From contig CAYUQT010000002.1 of assembly GCA_964446835.1 (NCBI GenBank), forward strand, positions 124,001-188,000: a DNA stretch of 64,000 bases, given 5' to 3'. Below, in pieces: positions 45,636 to 55,964 of the stretch; position 1 is the first letter of the stretch, and each line of letters starts with the position of its first letter. The DNA comes from CAYUQT01 sp964446835 (lineage in GTDB: Bacteria; Planctomycetota; Phycisphaerae; UBA1845; JAFGLZ01). The notes below the pieces were generated by a model. That model was not told the origin of the DNA, ran no database searches, and saw nothing but the letters and a program-made list of their open reading frames with translations. A program made the position numbers and the translations under genes.

Positions 45636-46655
45636 CTACGCGTCTTCTTCCTTCAGGACCTTGGCCAGGTAAGCCAACGATTTGACTGCCTCGGCCTCGG
45701 TCCCGCATTCCACCGACAACACGCCGCGGAAGCCCGCCTTCTTCAACCGGCGGACCATCCGATGCCAGTCGATCACGCCGTCACCACAGGCACACCCCAC
45801 GGCCGTGCCCGTCACCTTGCCTCGCTCGGCCTCCGCCTGTTTCACCGAAATATCCTTCGCGTGAACGTGAACTACCTTATCGATGCAGGCCTCGAGCATC
45901 TCGAAGGGGTCTTCGCCCGAGAGGAACGTATTGCCGCAATCATAGTTCACGCGGATCCAGGGCGATTCGACCAGTTCCAGGATATGGGTCAGCCGCTTGA
46001 TCTTGGCCGTATAGGGACCGTGCTGCTCGATGCCCAGGTACACGCCGTTGTCCTCGCAGGTCTCGGCGATGGCACGCAGCGCCACCTTCATCATCTCGTA
46101 GGCGTCTTTCTCCGTCATCCATTTCGGCGGGTGCATGTTCTCGGTGATCTGAACGACGCTCGTCCCCACGTCCTTGGCGTACCGGATGCCGCGCCGGGCA
46201 TAGGACACGCCAAACTCCGGATCCAGCAGGTCCGAGTGCGACGACAGGGCGCTGATCTTCACACCCGCCTCATCCATCATGTCCCGGATCTTCTTGGGAT
46301 CGGTGTCCAGACTCGTCACGTGGCAGTACTGCCCGATCGACAGGAGACACTGACCCATCAGGAAGCACGGCTCGACATACTTGTAGCCAAGCTTGGACGC
46401 CGTCGTCACCCCATAGGCCAGGCTCTTGTCGGCATGCCGAACGTATTCCAGGTTGATGCCGATCTTCATGCGATCGTCGGCGCTCCACGGCTTGCCCGGC
46501 ACCGCCTGAGAGGCAGCCATCGCCGCACTTCCAGCCCCCACGGCCAGCGTGCCGCCGATGGACCCGGCCATCGCCACCGAGCCCTTCAGGAAGTCGCGAC
46601 GCGGTATCGTACGATCCGAAGCATTGGGGGTTTCCATAACGGAGTCGTTTGACAT
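45636..46655 (-). CDS. Tat-exported sugar phosphate isomerase/epimerase-like TIM-barrel protein
   Basis: A 339-residue protein. The ATG at 46655 has GGAGGTG 8 bases upstream. It has a twin-arginine signal (TIPRRDFLKGSVAMAGS). The xylose-isomerase-like barrel has metal-ligand candidates GIEQHG, VNYDCGN, VHAKDI and SVECGTE. Such proteins isomerise or epimerise sugars or dehydrate inosose-like compounds. Export is unusual for an isomerase but common in planctomycetes. It is the first of four genes transcribed leftward; the aldolase starts 95 bases after its stop. Confidence 0.88.
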   Translation of the reverse strand: MSNDSVMETPNASDRTIPRRDFLKGSVAMAGSIGGTLAVGAGSAAMAASQAVPGKPWSADDRMKIGINLEYVRHADKSLAYGVTTASKLGYKYVEPCFLMGQCLLSIGQYCHVTSLDTDPKKIRDMMDEAGVKISALSSHSDLLDPEFGVSYARRGIRYAKDVGTSVVQITENMHPPKWMTEKDAYEMMKVALRAIAETCEDNGVYLGIEQHGPYTAKIKRLTHILELVESPWIRVNYDCGNTFLSGEDPFEMLEACIDKVVHVHAKDISVKQAEAERGKVTGTAVGCACGDGVIDWHRMVRRLKKAGFRGVLSVECGTEAEAVKSLAYLAKVLKEEDA

Positions 46656-47287
46656 GAGAGCACCTCCAAGGGATTGCTCGCCAAGGACACTCGAACCGGG
46701 CGATCTCACCCGGCCCAACGCGGCGAACATTGTCGCCGGGAACCCTCAAGCGGGCAACTCCTGCAGCCGGCAAAAAGCCGGCAGTGTCACCTCTGATGGA
46801 GCATGGGGTGCCTCCTCATAGACATTCCGGTTCCGTGTCCATCGATCCGCCACCCTGCACAGGGTGTGCCCCTCGACTCGTCGGTCACAATCCGCGCGCC
46901 CTGCTCTGGCTGTTCTCACGCCTTCCCCCACAGATCCCTGTCCCCCGTCTCCTCACAGAAGCCCGTGAAAGGCATCTCCACGCGGTCACCGAGAACCAGA
47001 TGCACGTGCCCAACGGAGCGGATGTGGGTTCAGATGAGACTGAACCTGCTCGGCCAACGACATCCGATAAGTCCCTGACGCTTGCCACCGGGAAAACCTC
47101 TTACACCCGTTGCTAGGAGGCTCGTCACCATGCTATACTCTGGCTCTGACGTGTCTGGACGAAGCGTGGGATGGTCCCGCGCCCGGGCATGTGGTGCACT
47201 GTTGACCCCGACAATCATACGGCCGGCTGCCAGGGCATTCGGCGTCGGGCCGACGGTATTGCTAGAAACGTAGAGATTGCACGTAAC
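46656..47287. other. Divergent upstream region of rpsA and the sugar operon
   Basis: 632 bases with no gene I can support. Holds a promoter for rpsA near 47110-47139. At 46766-46782 GCCGGC-AAAAA-GCCGGC is a perfect 6-base stem with no T-run, so a terminator is not indicated. Confidence 0.45.
47110..47139 (+). promoter_or_regulatory. Candidate sigma-70 promoter for rpsA
   Basis: TTGCTA (47110-47115) and TATACT (47134-47139) are 18 bases apart, giving an untranslated leader of about 140 bases before the rpsA start, long enough for autoregulation. Identified by eye only. Confidence 0.5.
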
Positions 47288-49096
<1,809 letters not shown>

Positions 49097-49132
49097 TCCG
49101 TCGGTTCGGGACTGGGCCGACAGGAGGCGATC

Positions 49133-50020
49133 TTGGCCAAGCCTGTGGAATCCGGGTTGCAGCTTTATCTCAAGCAGATCAACGAGTTTGCGTTGCTCAG
49201 CGCAGAGGAGGAGCGCACGCTTGCGATACAGATCCGCGACCATCAGGATGCGCCGGAGAAGTTCGAGCGGCGCCAGATCAGTATGGCCGAGCGCGAGCAC
49301 ATCGAGAACAAGGCTCGCGAAGCCAGGGCGATGATGGTGCGGAGCAACCTCCGTCTCGTGGTCAACATCGCCAAGAACTACGCCAGCCGCGGATTGCCCC
49401 TCGCCGATCTGATCGAAGAGGGCAATCTGGGCCTCCTGCGGGCCGTCGAAGGCTTCGATCCCGATCAGGGCAGCCGATTCAGCACGTACGCGTCCTGGTG
49501 GATCAAGCAGGCGATACGGCGAGCGCTGATCAACTCCGTCCAGCCGATCCATATCCCGGCCTACATGGTCGAGGAGATTGCCAAGTGGAAACAGGCGTCG
49601 TCCGAGCTCGAAGAGCAGCTCGGACGCGCGCCCAACCTCGAGGAGATGTCCGAACACATGAAGGTCCCCATGAGGAAGGTCCGCTTCATCAAGCGGGCCG
49701 TCAAGGCCTTCAGTTCGCCCACGCAGACAGGCAGCTCCGATACCGAGTTCACCCTCAGCGAAATCCTCGCGGACTATAAGACTCCTGCCCCCGAGCAGGC
49801 GATGTTCTCGGAGGCCGAGGCGGACACCATCCAGCAGTTGCTGAATCGTATCGACGAAAGGGAGGCCAGGGTGTTACGGTTGCGCTTTGGCCTGGAAAAC
49901 CGTGAACCGATGACTCTCAAGGAAATCGGCGAAGAGATCGGCCTGACTCGTGAACGAGTCCGGCAGATCGAACACGAGGCTCTCGCCAAACTTAACGCGT
50001 TCTTCGAAGAACAGCTATAA
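49133..50020 (+). CDS. RNA polymerase sigma-70 family factor (RpoD/RpoS-like, short)
   Basis: A 295-residue sigma factor. It starts at a TTG with GGAGG 5 bases upstream, 36 bases after rpsA. Region 1.2 is GLQLYLKQINEFALLSAEEE. Region 2 is LRLVVNIAKNYASRGLPLADLIEEGNLGLLRAVEGFDPDQGSRFSTYASWWIKQAIRRAL, shown here as a family landmark. Region 4 is LRLRFGLENREPMTLKEIGEEIGLTRERVRQIEHEALAKL. Region 1.1 is missing, so it may be a group 2 (RpoS-like) factor or a short principal sigma. A small lipoprotein gene follows 12 bases after its stop. Confidence 0.93.
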   Translation: MAKPVESGLQLYLKQINEFALLSAEEERTLAIQIRDHQDAPEKFERRQISMAEREHIENKAREARAMMVRSNLRLVVNIAKNYASRGLPLADLIEEGNLGLLRAVEGFDPDQGSRFSTYASWWIKQAIRRALINSVQPIHIPAYMVEEIAKWKQASSELEEQLGRAPNLEEMSEHMKVPMRKVRFIKRAVKAFSSPTQTGSSDTEFTLSEILADYKTPAPEQAMFSEAEADTIQQLLNRIDEREARVLRLRFGLENREPMTLKEIGEEIGLTRERVRQIEHEALAKLNAFFEEQL

Positions 50021-50032
50021 GGAGCACCATTC

Positions 50033-50479
50033 ATGATTCTGAAGGGGAAACAGTTGGCGCCGGCCGTTTGCATCCCCTTGGTCGCCCTGATGACCGGCTG
50101 TATTCCGGTATCGAGCCTCAACAACACCACGACAACGGGGACCATCTACTTCTATGTGTACAATTTCTACGAGAAGTCGGTCCGGGCGGAGATCACCTAC
50201 CGCGATAAGAGCGGGGTTTACCACACCCTGCCCGCCACCAAGGGAACAACCTCCCCCATTCCGAAGCAGTCCCGCGGGGAACTCGACGTCCTCTGTACGG
50301 ACATGATCGATCAGGCAGACGCCCAGATCACGATCACCTTCACCTTCCCCGAGGACAATAACGCCGTTGTCACCAAGACGCTCCTGAGGTCCAGCGTACC
50401 CTGCAATGGCCGGGCACGTTATGGCGTCATGGGGCCGACCGACGCACAGGTGGCCGGTTTCTCTGAGGCTGCTGAATGA
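50033..50479 (+). CDS. Small predicted lipoprotein of unknown function
   Basis: A 148-residue protein with a basic, hydrophobic head ending in LMTGC (Cys 23), a plausible lipoprotein signal. The mature part (YFYVYNFYEKSVRAEITYRDKSG) looks like a small beta-sandwich. It contains three further cysteines or so and no catalytic motif. It is 12 bases behind the sigma-factor gene and likely co-transcribed with it and rpsA. A role in envelope stress sensing is only a possibility. Confidence 0.72.
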   Translation: MILKGKQLAPAVCIPLVALMTGCIPVSSLNNTTTTGTIYFYVYNFYEKSVRAEITYRDKSGVYHTLPATKGTTSPIPKQSRGELDVLCTDMIDQADAQITITFTFPEDNNAVVTKTLLRSSVPCNGRARYGVMGPTDAQVAGFSEAAE

Positions 50480-50785
50480 CCGACCCCTACGGGGCTGGAT
50501 CGGAGATCGCAATGCAGCGACCTCCGATTCGGCCTCTTTGATTGCGCCTGCCTTGCATGCCGCAGGCTCCGCATCTGCCGAGCTTACCTCTCACCGGCCC
50601 CTGCTCCGTTCTCACATGCGTAGCCCCTCCCTCGAAAAAACCAGGCGCCTGCCCCCTGCCACTACGAGGCATCCCCACGAGCATCCGGCGATTCGTCTAC
50701 CTCCTCGCCAAGCCACTGACTCGGGGATATGATCTGCCGAGCTGGATCGTGATGAGGTGTCGAACTGGGAAATGAGGATCGCGGC
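50480..50785. other. Intergenic region, 306 bases
   Basis: No gene, repeat or clear terminator. CCCC-TAC-GGGG near 50487 is too short to matter. The sequence is C-rich and unremarkable; a promoter for the next gene is presumably here. Confidence 0.4.
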
Positions 50786-51802
50786 ATGATTCGCGCACAC
50801 ACCGCCGTCACCCCCCTCCTCGCCGGCCTGCTGGCCTGGACGGGATGCGACAAGTCGCCGGCCACGAATCGGCCGGCCGGCGACTCGCAACGCCTTCGCA
50901 TCGGCTTCCTCGTCAAGAAGGCCGAGGAGCCATGGTTCCAGGACGAATGGAAGTTCGCAGAGCAAGCCGCCAAGAAGCATGATTTCGATCTGATCAAGAT
51001 CGCCGCGCCCGATGGAGAGAAGGTCTTGTCCGCCATCGACAAGCTCGCCGCGCAGAGCGCCGCGGGATTCGTCATCTGTACGCCCGACGTCCGGCTCGGA
51101 CCGGCGATCATGGCCAAGGCGGGTGCCCACGGACTCAAGGTGTTCAGCGTCGACGATCAGTTCGTCGGCTCTGATGGTCGGCCGATGGACGTGCCCTATC
51201 TGGGGATATCCGCCAAGGCGATCGGCCAGACGGTCGGCAAGGCCCTCTGGGAGGAGTTCAAACGGAGAGGCTACAAGGCCGACGAGACCGGACTGTGCGC
51301 CGTGACCTTCGACGAACTCGAAACGTGCAGACTCCGTCTCGAGGGGGCGATCGAGACACTCAAGACAGCGGGATTTCCTGGAGATCGGGTCTTCCGCGCC
51401 CCCGTCAAGACGACCGACATCCCCGGGGCATTCGACACCACCAATACGCTTCTGACACAGCGACCCAACGTCAAGCGATGGATGATCTGCTCGTTCAACG
51501 ACGAGGGAGTGCTGGGGGCCGTCCGCGCCATGGAGGGACGAGGCTTCGGCGCCGACAGCATTCTGGGCGTCGGCATCGGCGGCAGCAACACCGAGATTGA
51601 ATTCCGCAAGGAGAAGCCCACCGGCTTCTACGGAACCTGCCTGTTGGAGATTCGTCGTCACGGCTACGAGACGACCGAGCTGCTCTACCGGTGGATTCGG
51701 CAAGGGGTCCACCCCCCCAAGGCCACCTACACAACCGGCGTAATCATCACACGAGATAATTATCAGAAGATCATGAAGGAGCAGGGAGTCCTTTCGGAGT
51801 AA
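50786..51802 (+). CDS. Periplasmic sugar-binding protein, AraF/arabinose-binding type
   Basis: A 338-residue type I periplasmic-binding-fold protein with a hydrophobic head ending in AWTGC (Cys 21, a degenerate lipobox), so it may be lipid-anchored. RIGFLVKKAEEPWFQDEWKFAEQAAKKHDFDLIKI and GFVICTPDVRLGPAIMAKA follow AraF. No sugar ABC permease or ATPase is next to it, so it is an orphan binding protein or serves a distant transporter or sensor. The ATG at 50786 has GAGGA 7 bases upstream. The following esterase gene starts 6 bases after its stop. Confidence 0.85.
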   Translation: MIRAHTAVTPLLAGLLAWTGCDKSPATNRPAGDSQRLRIGFLVKKAEEPWFQDEWKFAEQAAKKHDFDLIKIAAPDGEKVLSAIDKLAAQSAAGFVICTPDVRLGPAIMAKAGAHGLKVFSVDDQFVGSDGRPMDVPYLGISAKAIGQTVGKALWEEFKRRGYKADETGLCAVTFDELETCRLRLEGAIETLKTAGFPGDRVFRAPVKTTDIPGAFDTTNTLLTQRPNVKRWMICSFNDEGVLGAVRAMEGRGFGADSILGVGIGGSNTEIEFRKEKPTGFYGTCLLEIRRHGYETTELLYRWIRQGVHPPKATYTTGVIITRDNYQKIMKEQGVLSE

Positions 51803-51808
51803 CACCTC

Positions 51809-52606
51809 ATGGCCCCACGCCTCATCCTGTCGAATCTGCTTGTTGCGACCCTTCTGGCCGTCGTGCGAGCCGAGTCACAACCCGTCGTCAAGGACGTCTC
51901 TTTCACGGCCCGCTGTGACGGCTCGACCCAGCACTACGTCCTCATGCTGCCCCCGGACCTGGAGCCGAATACGCCAGGCGATGCGTTGATTGCGCTTCAC
52001 GGCCATGGCTCCGACCGCTGGCAGTTCGTCCAGAACGCCCGAGACGAATGCCGGGCGGCCCGTGACGTGGCGATGGCACACCGCATGATCTTTGTCTCGC
52101 CGGATTATCGCGCCAAGACCTCATGGATGGGCCCCAAGGCCGAGGCAGACCTCGTCCAGATCATCGAGGAGATCCGCCGGGATCGTGGCGTTCGAAAGGT
52201 CTTTCTGTGCGGGGGATCCATGGGCGGATCCTCGGCGCTCACCTTTGCCGCCCTGCATCCGGACATGATTTCCGGTGTGGCCTCGATGAACGGCACGGCC
52301 AACCATCTGGAATACGAGAACTTTCAGGACGCCATCGCCGAGTCCTTCGGCGGTCCGAAACAGCGCATCCCCGAGGAGTACAAGAAGCGAAGCGCCGAGT
52401 ACTGGCCCGAGCGGCTGACCATGCCTGTCGCCATCACCGCCAGCGGCAAGGATGATGCGGTCCCGCCTCAGAGCGTTCTGCGCCTGGCGGGCATTCTGAA
52501 AAAGCTCGGCCGAAAGGTCCACCTGATCTATCGCGAGCAGGAGGGGCATCAGACTCGTTATGCCGACGCGCGGGAGATCGTCGAGTTCGCCGTCGCAACT
52601 CGTTAG
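51809..52606 (+). CDS. Secreted alpha/beta hydrolase (esterase-like)
   Basis: A 265-residue protein. The ATG at 51809 has GGAG 9 bases upstream. A signal peptide (residues 7-20) precedes an alpha/beta-hydrolase fold with oxyanion motif HGHG (64-67), nucleophile elbow GGSMGG (Ser137), acid D215 or D216 (ASGKDD) and histidine H247 (EQEGH). It resembles the feruloyl/acetyl xylan-type or polyhydroxybutyrate-type esterases. Pairing with a sugar-binding protein suggests deacylation of a polysaccharide whose sugar is then captured. Confidence 0.82.
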   Translation: MAPRLILSNLLVATLLAVVRAESQPVVKDVSFTARCDGSTQHYVLMLPPDLEPNTPGDALIALHGHGSDRWQFVQNARDECRAARDVAMAHRMIFVSPDYRAKTSWMGPKAEADLVQIIEEIRRDRGVRKVFLCGGSMGGSSALTFAALHPDMISGVASMNGTANHLEYENFQDAIAESFGGPKQRIPEEYKKRSAEYWPERLTMPVAITASGKDDAVPPQSVLRLAGILKKLGRKVHLIYREQEGHQTRYADAREIVEFAVATR

Positions 52607-52621
52607 CCGCCCGCCTGAGGA

Positions 52622-53824
52622 TCACCGACTGGTCGGCACCGGATCCCCCTGCTGAACCCATGCCTCGTTGAAGTGGACATGCTTGATGGCCCCGCCCGTC
52701 GACAGGTGGTAGCTGTAGGTGGCATGGAGCGAACCATCGGAGGCCTGGATGACCGACGGATACGCGAATCCGCCCTTCTCACGCTCGACGCGTTCGAGGT
52801 GTCGGGTCCATTTCCAGGTCTTGCCCTCGTCGTCGGAGATCGAGACGGCCAGGGAATGGCGCCCCCGCTCGGTATCGTTGTAGACCAGGGCCCAGTGGTT
52901 GTTCTTCAGTCGCGTGACCTCGAGGCTGGACCCCGGATTCGGGATCGACATCGACCGCACCGGGCTCCACGTCATGCCCCCATCGGTCGATGATGCCGCC
53001 CGAATGCGCTGGGTAATGCCGTTTTCGCGCATCATGGCCACCAGACTGCCGTCGGATCGTTGGATGACGCTCGGCTGGATGTTGCCCCAACCCACCAGGG
53101 AGCGGCTGAACTGCCAAGTTCGCCCGTCATCGGCGGTGATTGCCATAAGCGAGACCGAGAAGGTGTCGCAATACAGGGGCAGGATCCACTTGCCGTCGGC
53201 CAGCCGCGTCGGGTGCACGCGGGGCATCCAACCCAGACGGTGATAGAGTTTCTGCGCGAGTCGCTTGCGGGCTTCGGCGAACTTGCCGGAGAGGTTGTTT
53301 CGGAGGAAGTCGGGAAGTTGCTTGAAGGCCTCCTCGATGTCGGTATCCAGGTTCGTCGGCGTGATATGCAGGACGTCCTGCCAGTCCCAGCGCGGCGCCC
53401 CGTCCATCCCGTACCAATTGGCCGACAATCGATACTTCAGCAGGGCGGATTCCCACGAGTTCTCAAGGATCGTCGGCCATATGAGCCAGAGACGCTGCTT
53501 CGAATCGACGTACATCGTCGGGTTGCAGTCCGGGTAATTCGGGGTGTCGGCCATCTCAAAGCGAGGGCTCCATCCTCCCTGCCCGCGGCGTCTTCGAGCC
53601 CCCTCGATCCGAACATCGTCGGCCCGTCGCTCGCCTGACCCATGAAACCAACAGGCCAGCAGTGAACCGTCGGGAGCTTCCACAATGCAGGAGGAATGGT
53701 TGTGCCACTTCTCAAGCGGAAAGATCAGATCTCCCTCATATAAGGGCGGCACCGGATCCGCCGCCTCGGTGCTGATGGTGCTCAGAAGGACTGCGACCGA
53801 CGTCATATAACCGGATGCGGGCAT
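52622..53824 (-). CDS. Secreted sialidase-like beta-propeller protein (BNR repeat)
   Basis: About 400 residues from the ATG at 53824 (GAGG 8 bases upstream); two in-frame ATGs further upstream are less likely. A signal segment (SVAVLLSTISTEA) precedes blades with Asp-box-like motifs (TADDGRTWQFS, STDGGMTWSPV, SDDEGKTWKWT). GWGNIQPSVIQRSDGSLVAMMREN matches the 11112 protein (MGNIQPSVAQLSDNHLV), so they are paralogues. It lies downstream of recQ on the same strand, convergent with the esterase. Confidence 0.85.
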   Translation of the reverse strand: MPASGYMTSVAVLLSTISTEAADPVPPLYEGDLIFPLEKWHNHSSCIVEAPDGSLLACWFHGSGERRADDVRIEGARRRRGQGGWSPRFEMADTPNYPDCNPTMYVDSKQRLWLIWPTILENSWESALLKYRLSANWYGMDGAPRWDWQDVLHITPTNLDTDIEEAFKQLPDFLRNNLSGKFAEARKRLAQKLYHRLGWMPRVHPTRLADGKWILPLYCDTFSVSLMAITADDGRTWQFSRSLVGWGNIQPSVIQRSDGSLVAMMRENGITQRIRAASSTDGGMTWSPVRSMSIPNPGSSLEVTRLKNNHWALVYNDTERGRHSLAVSISDDEGKTWKWTRHLERVEREKGGFAYPSVIQASDGSLHATYSYHLSTGGAIKHVHFNEAWVQQGDPVPTSR

Positions 53825-53894
53825 GTGTACCATCCTCACTCTGTGCCCCAACCGCTCACCTGAGATGCGACATGGGGACAACACCGAAGCAACC

Positions 53895-55775
53895 TCACCT
53901 CGCCCGCACCACCGAGTGCAGACGGATCAGCTCTATGAACCTTCGGCCATAGGTGTTGCACTTGGCTGGACCAACACCGTGCACCTGGAGAAGGGACTCT
54001 CGCGTCGTCGGCCGGGCCCGTGCCATGGCCCGAAGCGTCTTGTCGCTGAAGACCATGAACGCCGGGACACCGAGTTCTCCCGCAATCGCCTTGCGAAGCA
54101 CCCGCAGGCCCTCGTACAGACCTTTCACCTCGGGCGACATATGCAGATCTTCGCGGATCGCGGGCTTCGCCGCCTTCTCCTTGGGCACCGGAGTCTTCGA
54201 CTTGCGAGCCGGCGCGTTCCTGCGCTTCTTGCCCTTAGTCTTCTGAGACGGCCGAGCGGCCGGTGGCAGGTACAGCTCGGCCTCCGCCTCCCCGCGAAGG
54301 ACGGCCCACCCCTGCTCGGTGACCGAGAGTGTCGAGTATTCGCCGCTCTGGCGAAGCATCCCCTGATCGACGAGTTGTGTCATCCACGACGTCAGGGCAG
54401 ACTTTGGCCGGTCGGACACGAGCCCGAAGGTACTCAGCGCCTCGTGGCCCCGCTGCACGACGCGATCGGAGGCCGTGCCCATCAGCACGTCCGCCACATA
54501 GGAAGCACCGTAGTGCTGCCCTGTGCGAACGACGCACGACATGATCTTCTGCGCCATCACGGTGGCATCGGCCAAGACGGGCAACCCCCCTGCGCAGACG
54601 TCACAGGCTTGGCACTTACCCCCCTTCCACTGTTGTCCGAAATAGGCTACCAGGCGCCGATGCCGACAGGCCGCATCGCCGCAGTAGCGATACATCTCCG
54701 ATAACAGGCGGAGCTGGTCCTGTTTGCTTGCTGAGTCTTGCGCCTCAATAATGCTTCTCCAGAGGCCGTAGTCCGCCCCGGAATAGAAGAGAATGCACTC
54801 CGCCGGCTTGCCGTCGCGACCCGCACGGCCCGTTTCCTGCTGATAGTGTTCGATCGACTTGGGCATGGCCGCGTGAATGACATAGCGGATGTCCGAGCGA
54901 TCGATCCCCATACCAAAGGCCACGGTCGCCACGACCACGTTCACACGGCCTGCGGCAAAGGCATCCTGTACGCGGGTGCGATCATCATCGCTCATGCCCG
55001 CATGGTACCCCTCCGCACAAACGCCTGACTCTTGAAGCCGGCCCGACAACACATCCACGTCGACCCGACGGATGCAGTAGACGATGCCCGGGCTGTCGCG
55101 GCGATCCAGAACGCAGCGGCACACCTCCTCAAACTCCCCCAGGCGTTCCTCGACGGAGTATCGCAGGTTCGGCCGGAAGAAGTCACCGACGAGAACCTCC
55201 GGGTCGGTCAGTCCGAGCTGGGCGATAATGTCCTGCCGCACCCGAGGGGTGGCCGTCGCGGTGAAGGCATGGATGGGTGTGCCTGCGAAGGTCTCCTTGA
55301 GGCGGCCGAGCGATCGGTACTCCTGACGGAAATCGTGCCCCCAGTGACTGATGCAGTGGGCCTCGTCGATGGCGAATGCCCCCACCCGGACCTCCGACAG
55401 CAGGTCCAGAAAGGCCTGATTCGTGAATCTCTCGGGGGCGACGAACAGCAACCGGAACGCTCCGCCCCGAACGCCGGCAGCCACCAAGCGCCGATCTTCA
55501 GGATCGAGACTGCTGTTCAGAAAGGCGGCGTTGATGCCCCGCTCGATCAGTCGATCGACCTGGTCCTTCATCAGGGCAATCAGGGGGGACACCACCACCG
55601 TCAAACGATCCGTCAGGATGGCCGGTGCCTGGTAACAGAGCGACTTGCCACCCCCCGTGGGCAGGACTACCAGCGAATCACGCCCCGCCAGTGCTGCCGT
55701 CATCGCCTCTTGTTGAAGCGGACGCAGGCTGGAGTAACCCCAATGCTTCTGGATGATCGACAGCAGCCGCTCCAA
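53895..55775 (-). CDS. recQ: ATP-dependent DNA helicase RecQ
   Basis: A 626-residue 3'-5' helicase for recombination and fork repair. A TTG start at 55775 is preferred because AGGGAG is 6 bases before it; an upstream in-frame TTG (55829) would add 18 residues. The Q-motif FRPLQQ-like stretch SLRPLQQEAM, Walker A TGGGKS, DEAH box, motif VI QETGRAGRDGKP, the RQC zinc cysteines (CGDAACRHRR ... CQACDVC), and a C-terminal HRDC domain (YEGLRVLRKAIAGELGVPAFMVFSDKTL) are all present. A basic Lys/Pro linker (KTKGKKRRNAPARKSKTP) joins the last two. It follows the dnaB block. Confidence 0.95.
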   Translation of the reverse strand: MERLLSIIQKHWGYSSLRPLQQEAMTAALAGRDSLVVLPTGGGKSLCYQAPAILTDRLTVVVSPLIALMKDQVDRLIERGINAAFLNSSLDPEDRRLVAAGVRGGAFRLLFVAPERFTNQAFLDLLSEVRVGAFAIDEAHCISHWGHDFRQEYRSLGRLKETFAGTPIHAFTATATPRVRQDIIAQLGLTDPEVLVGDFFRPNLRYSVEERLGEFEEVCRCVLDRRDSPGIVYCIRRVDVDVLSGRLQESGVCAEGYHAGMSDDDRTRVQDAFAAGRVNVVVATVAFGMGIDRSDIRYVIHAAMPKSIEHYQQETGRAGRDGKPAECILFYSGADYGLWRSIIEAQDSASKQDQLRLLSEMYRYCGDAACRHRRLVAYFGQQWKGGKCQACDVCAGGLPVLADATVMAQKIMSCVVRTGQHYGASYVADVLMGTASDRVVQRGHEALSTFGLVSDRPKSALTSWMTQLVDQGMLRQSGEYSTLSVTEQGWAVLRGEAEAELYLPPAARPSQKTKGKKRRNAPARKSKTPVPKEKAAKPAIREDLHMSPEVKGLYEGLRVLRKAIAGELGVPAFMVFSDKTLRAMARARPTTRESLLQVHGVGPAKCNTYGRRFIELIRLHSVVRAR

Positions 55776-55964
55776 GAAACGCTCCCTGAGTTGGTCCTGA
55801 GAGCGCCTTCTGAAACCCAGGACGCACAATGACCGGTGGGGATTCTAAGCCTCGACGAGGGTCGTGTCGACCCGGAGGGTTCGGCCCTGGATCTTCCAAC
55901 ACGTGTGAAACGACACTCACCGCCAGTGGGTTGCGGTTCGGAGCGACCGTCTCAAGGATGATTC

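Noticed and set aside
46766..46782. Hairpin GCCGGC-AAAAA-GCCGGC as a terminator
   Set aside because: No T-run on either strand, and it lies between divergent genes, where a terminator is not expected.
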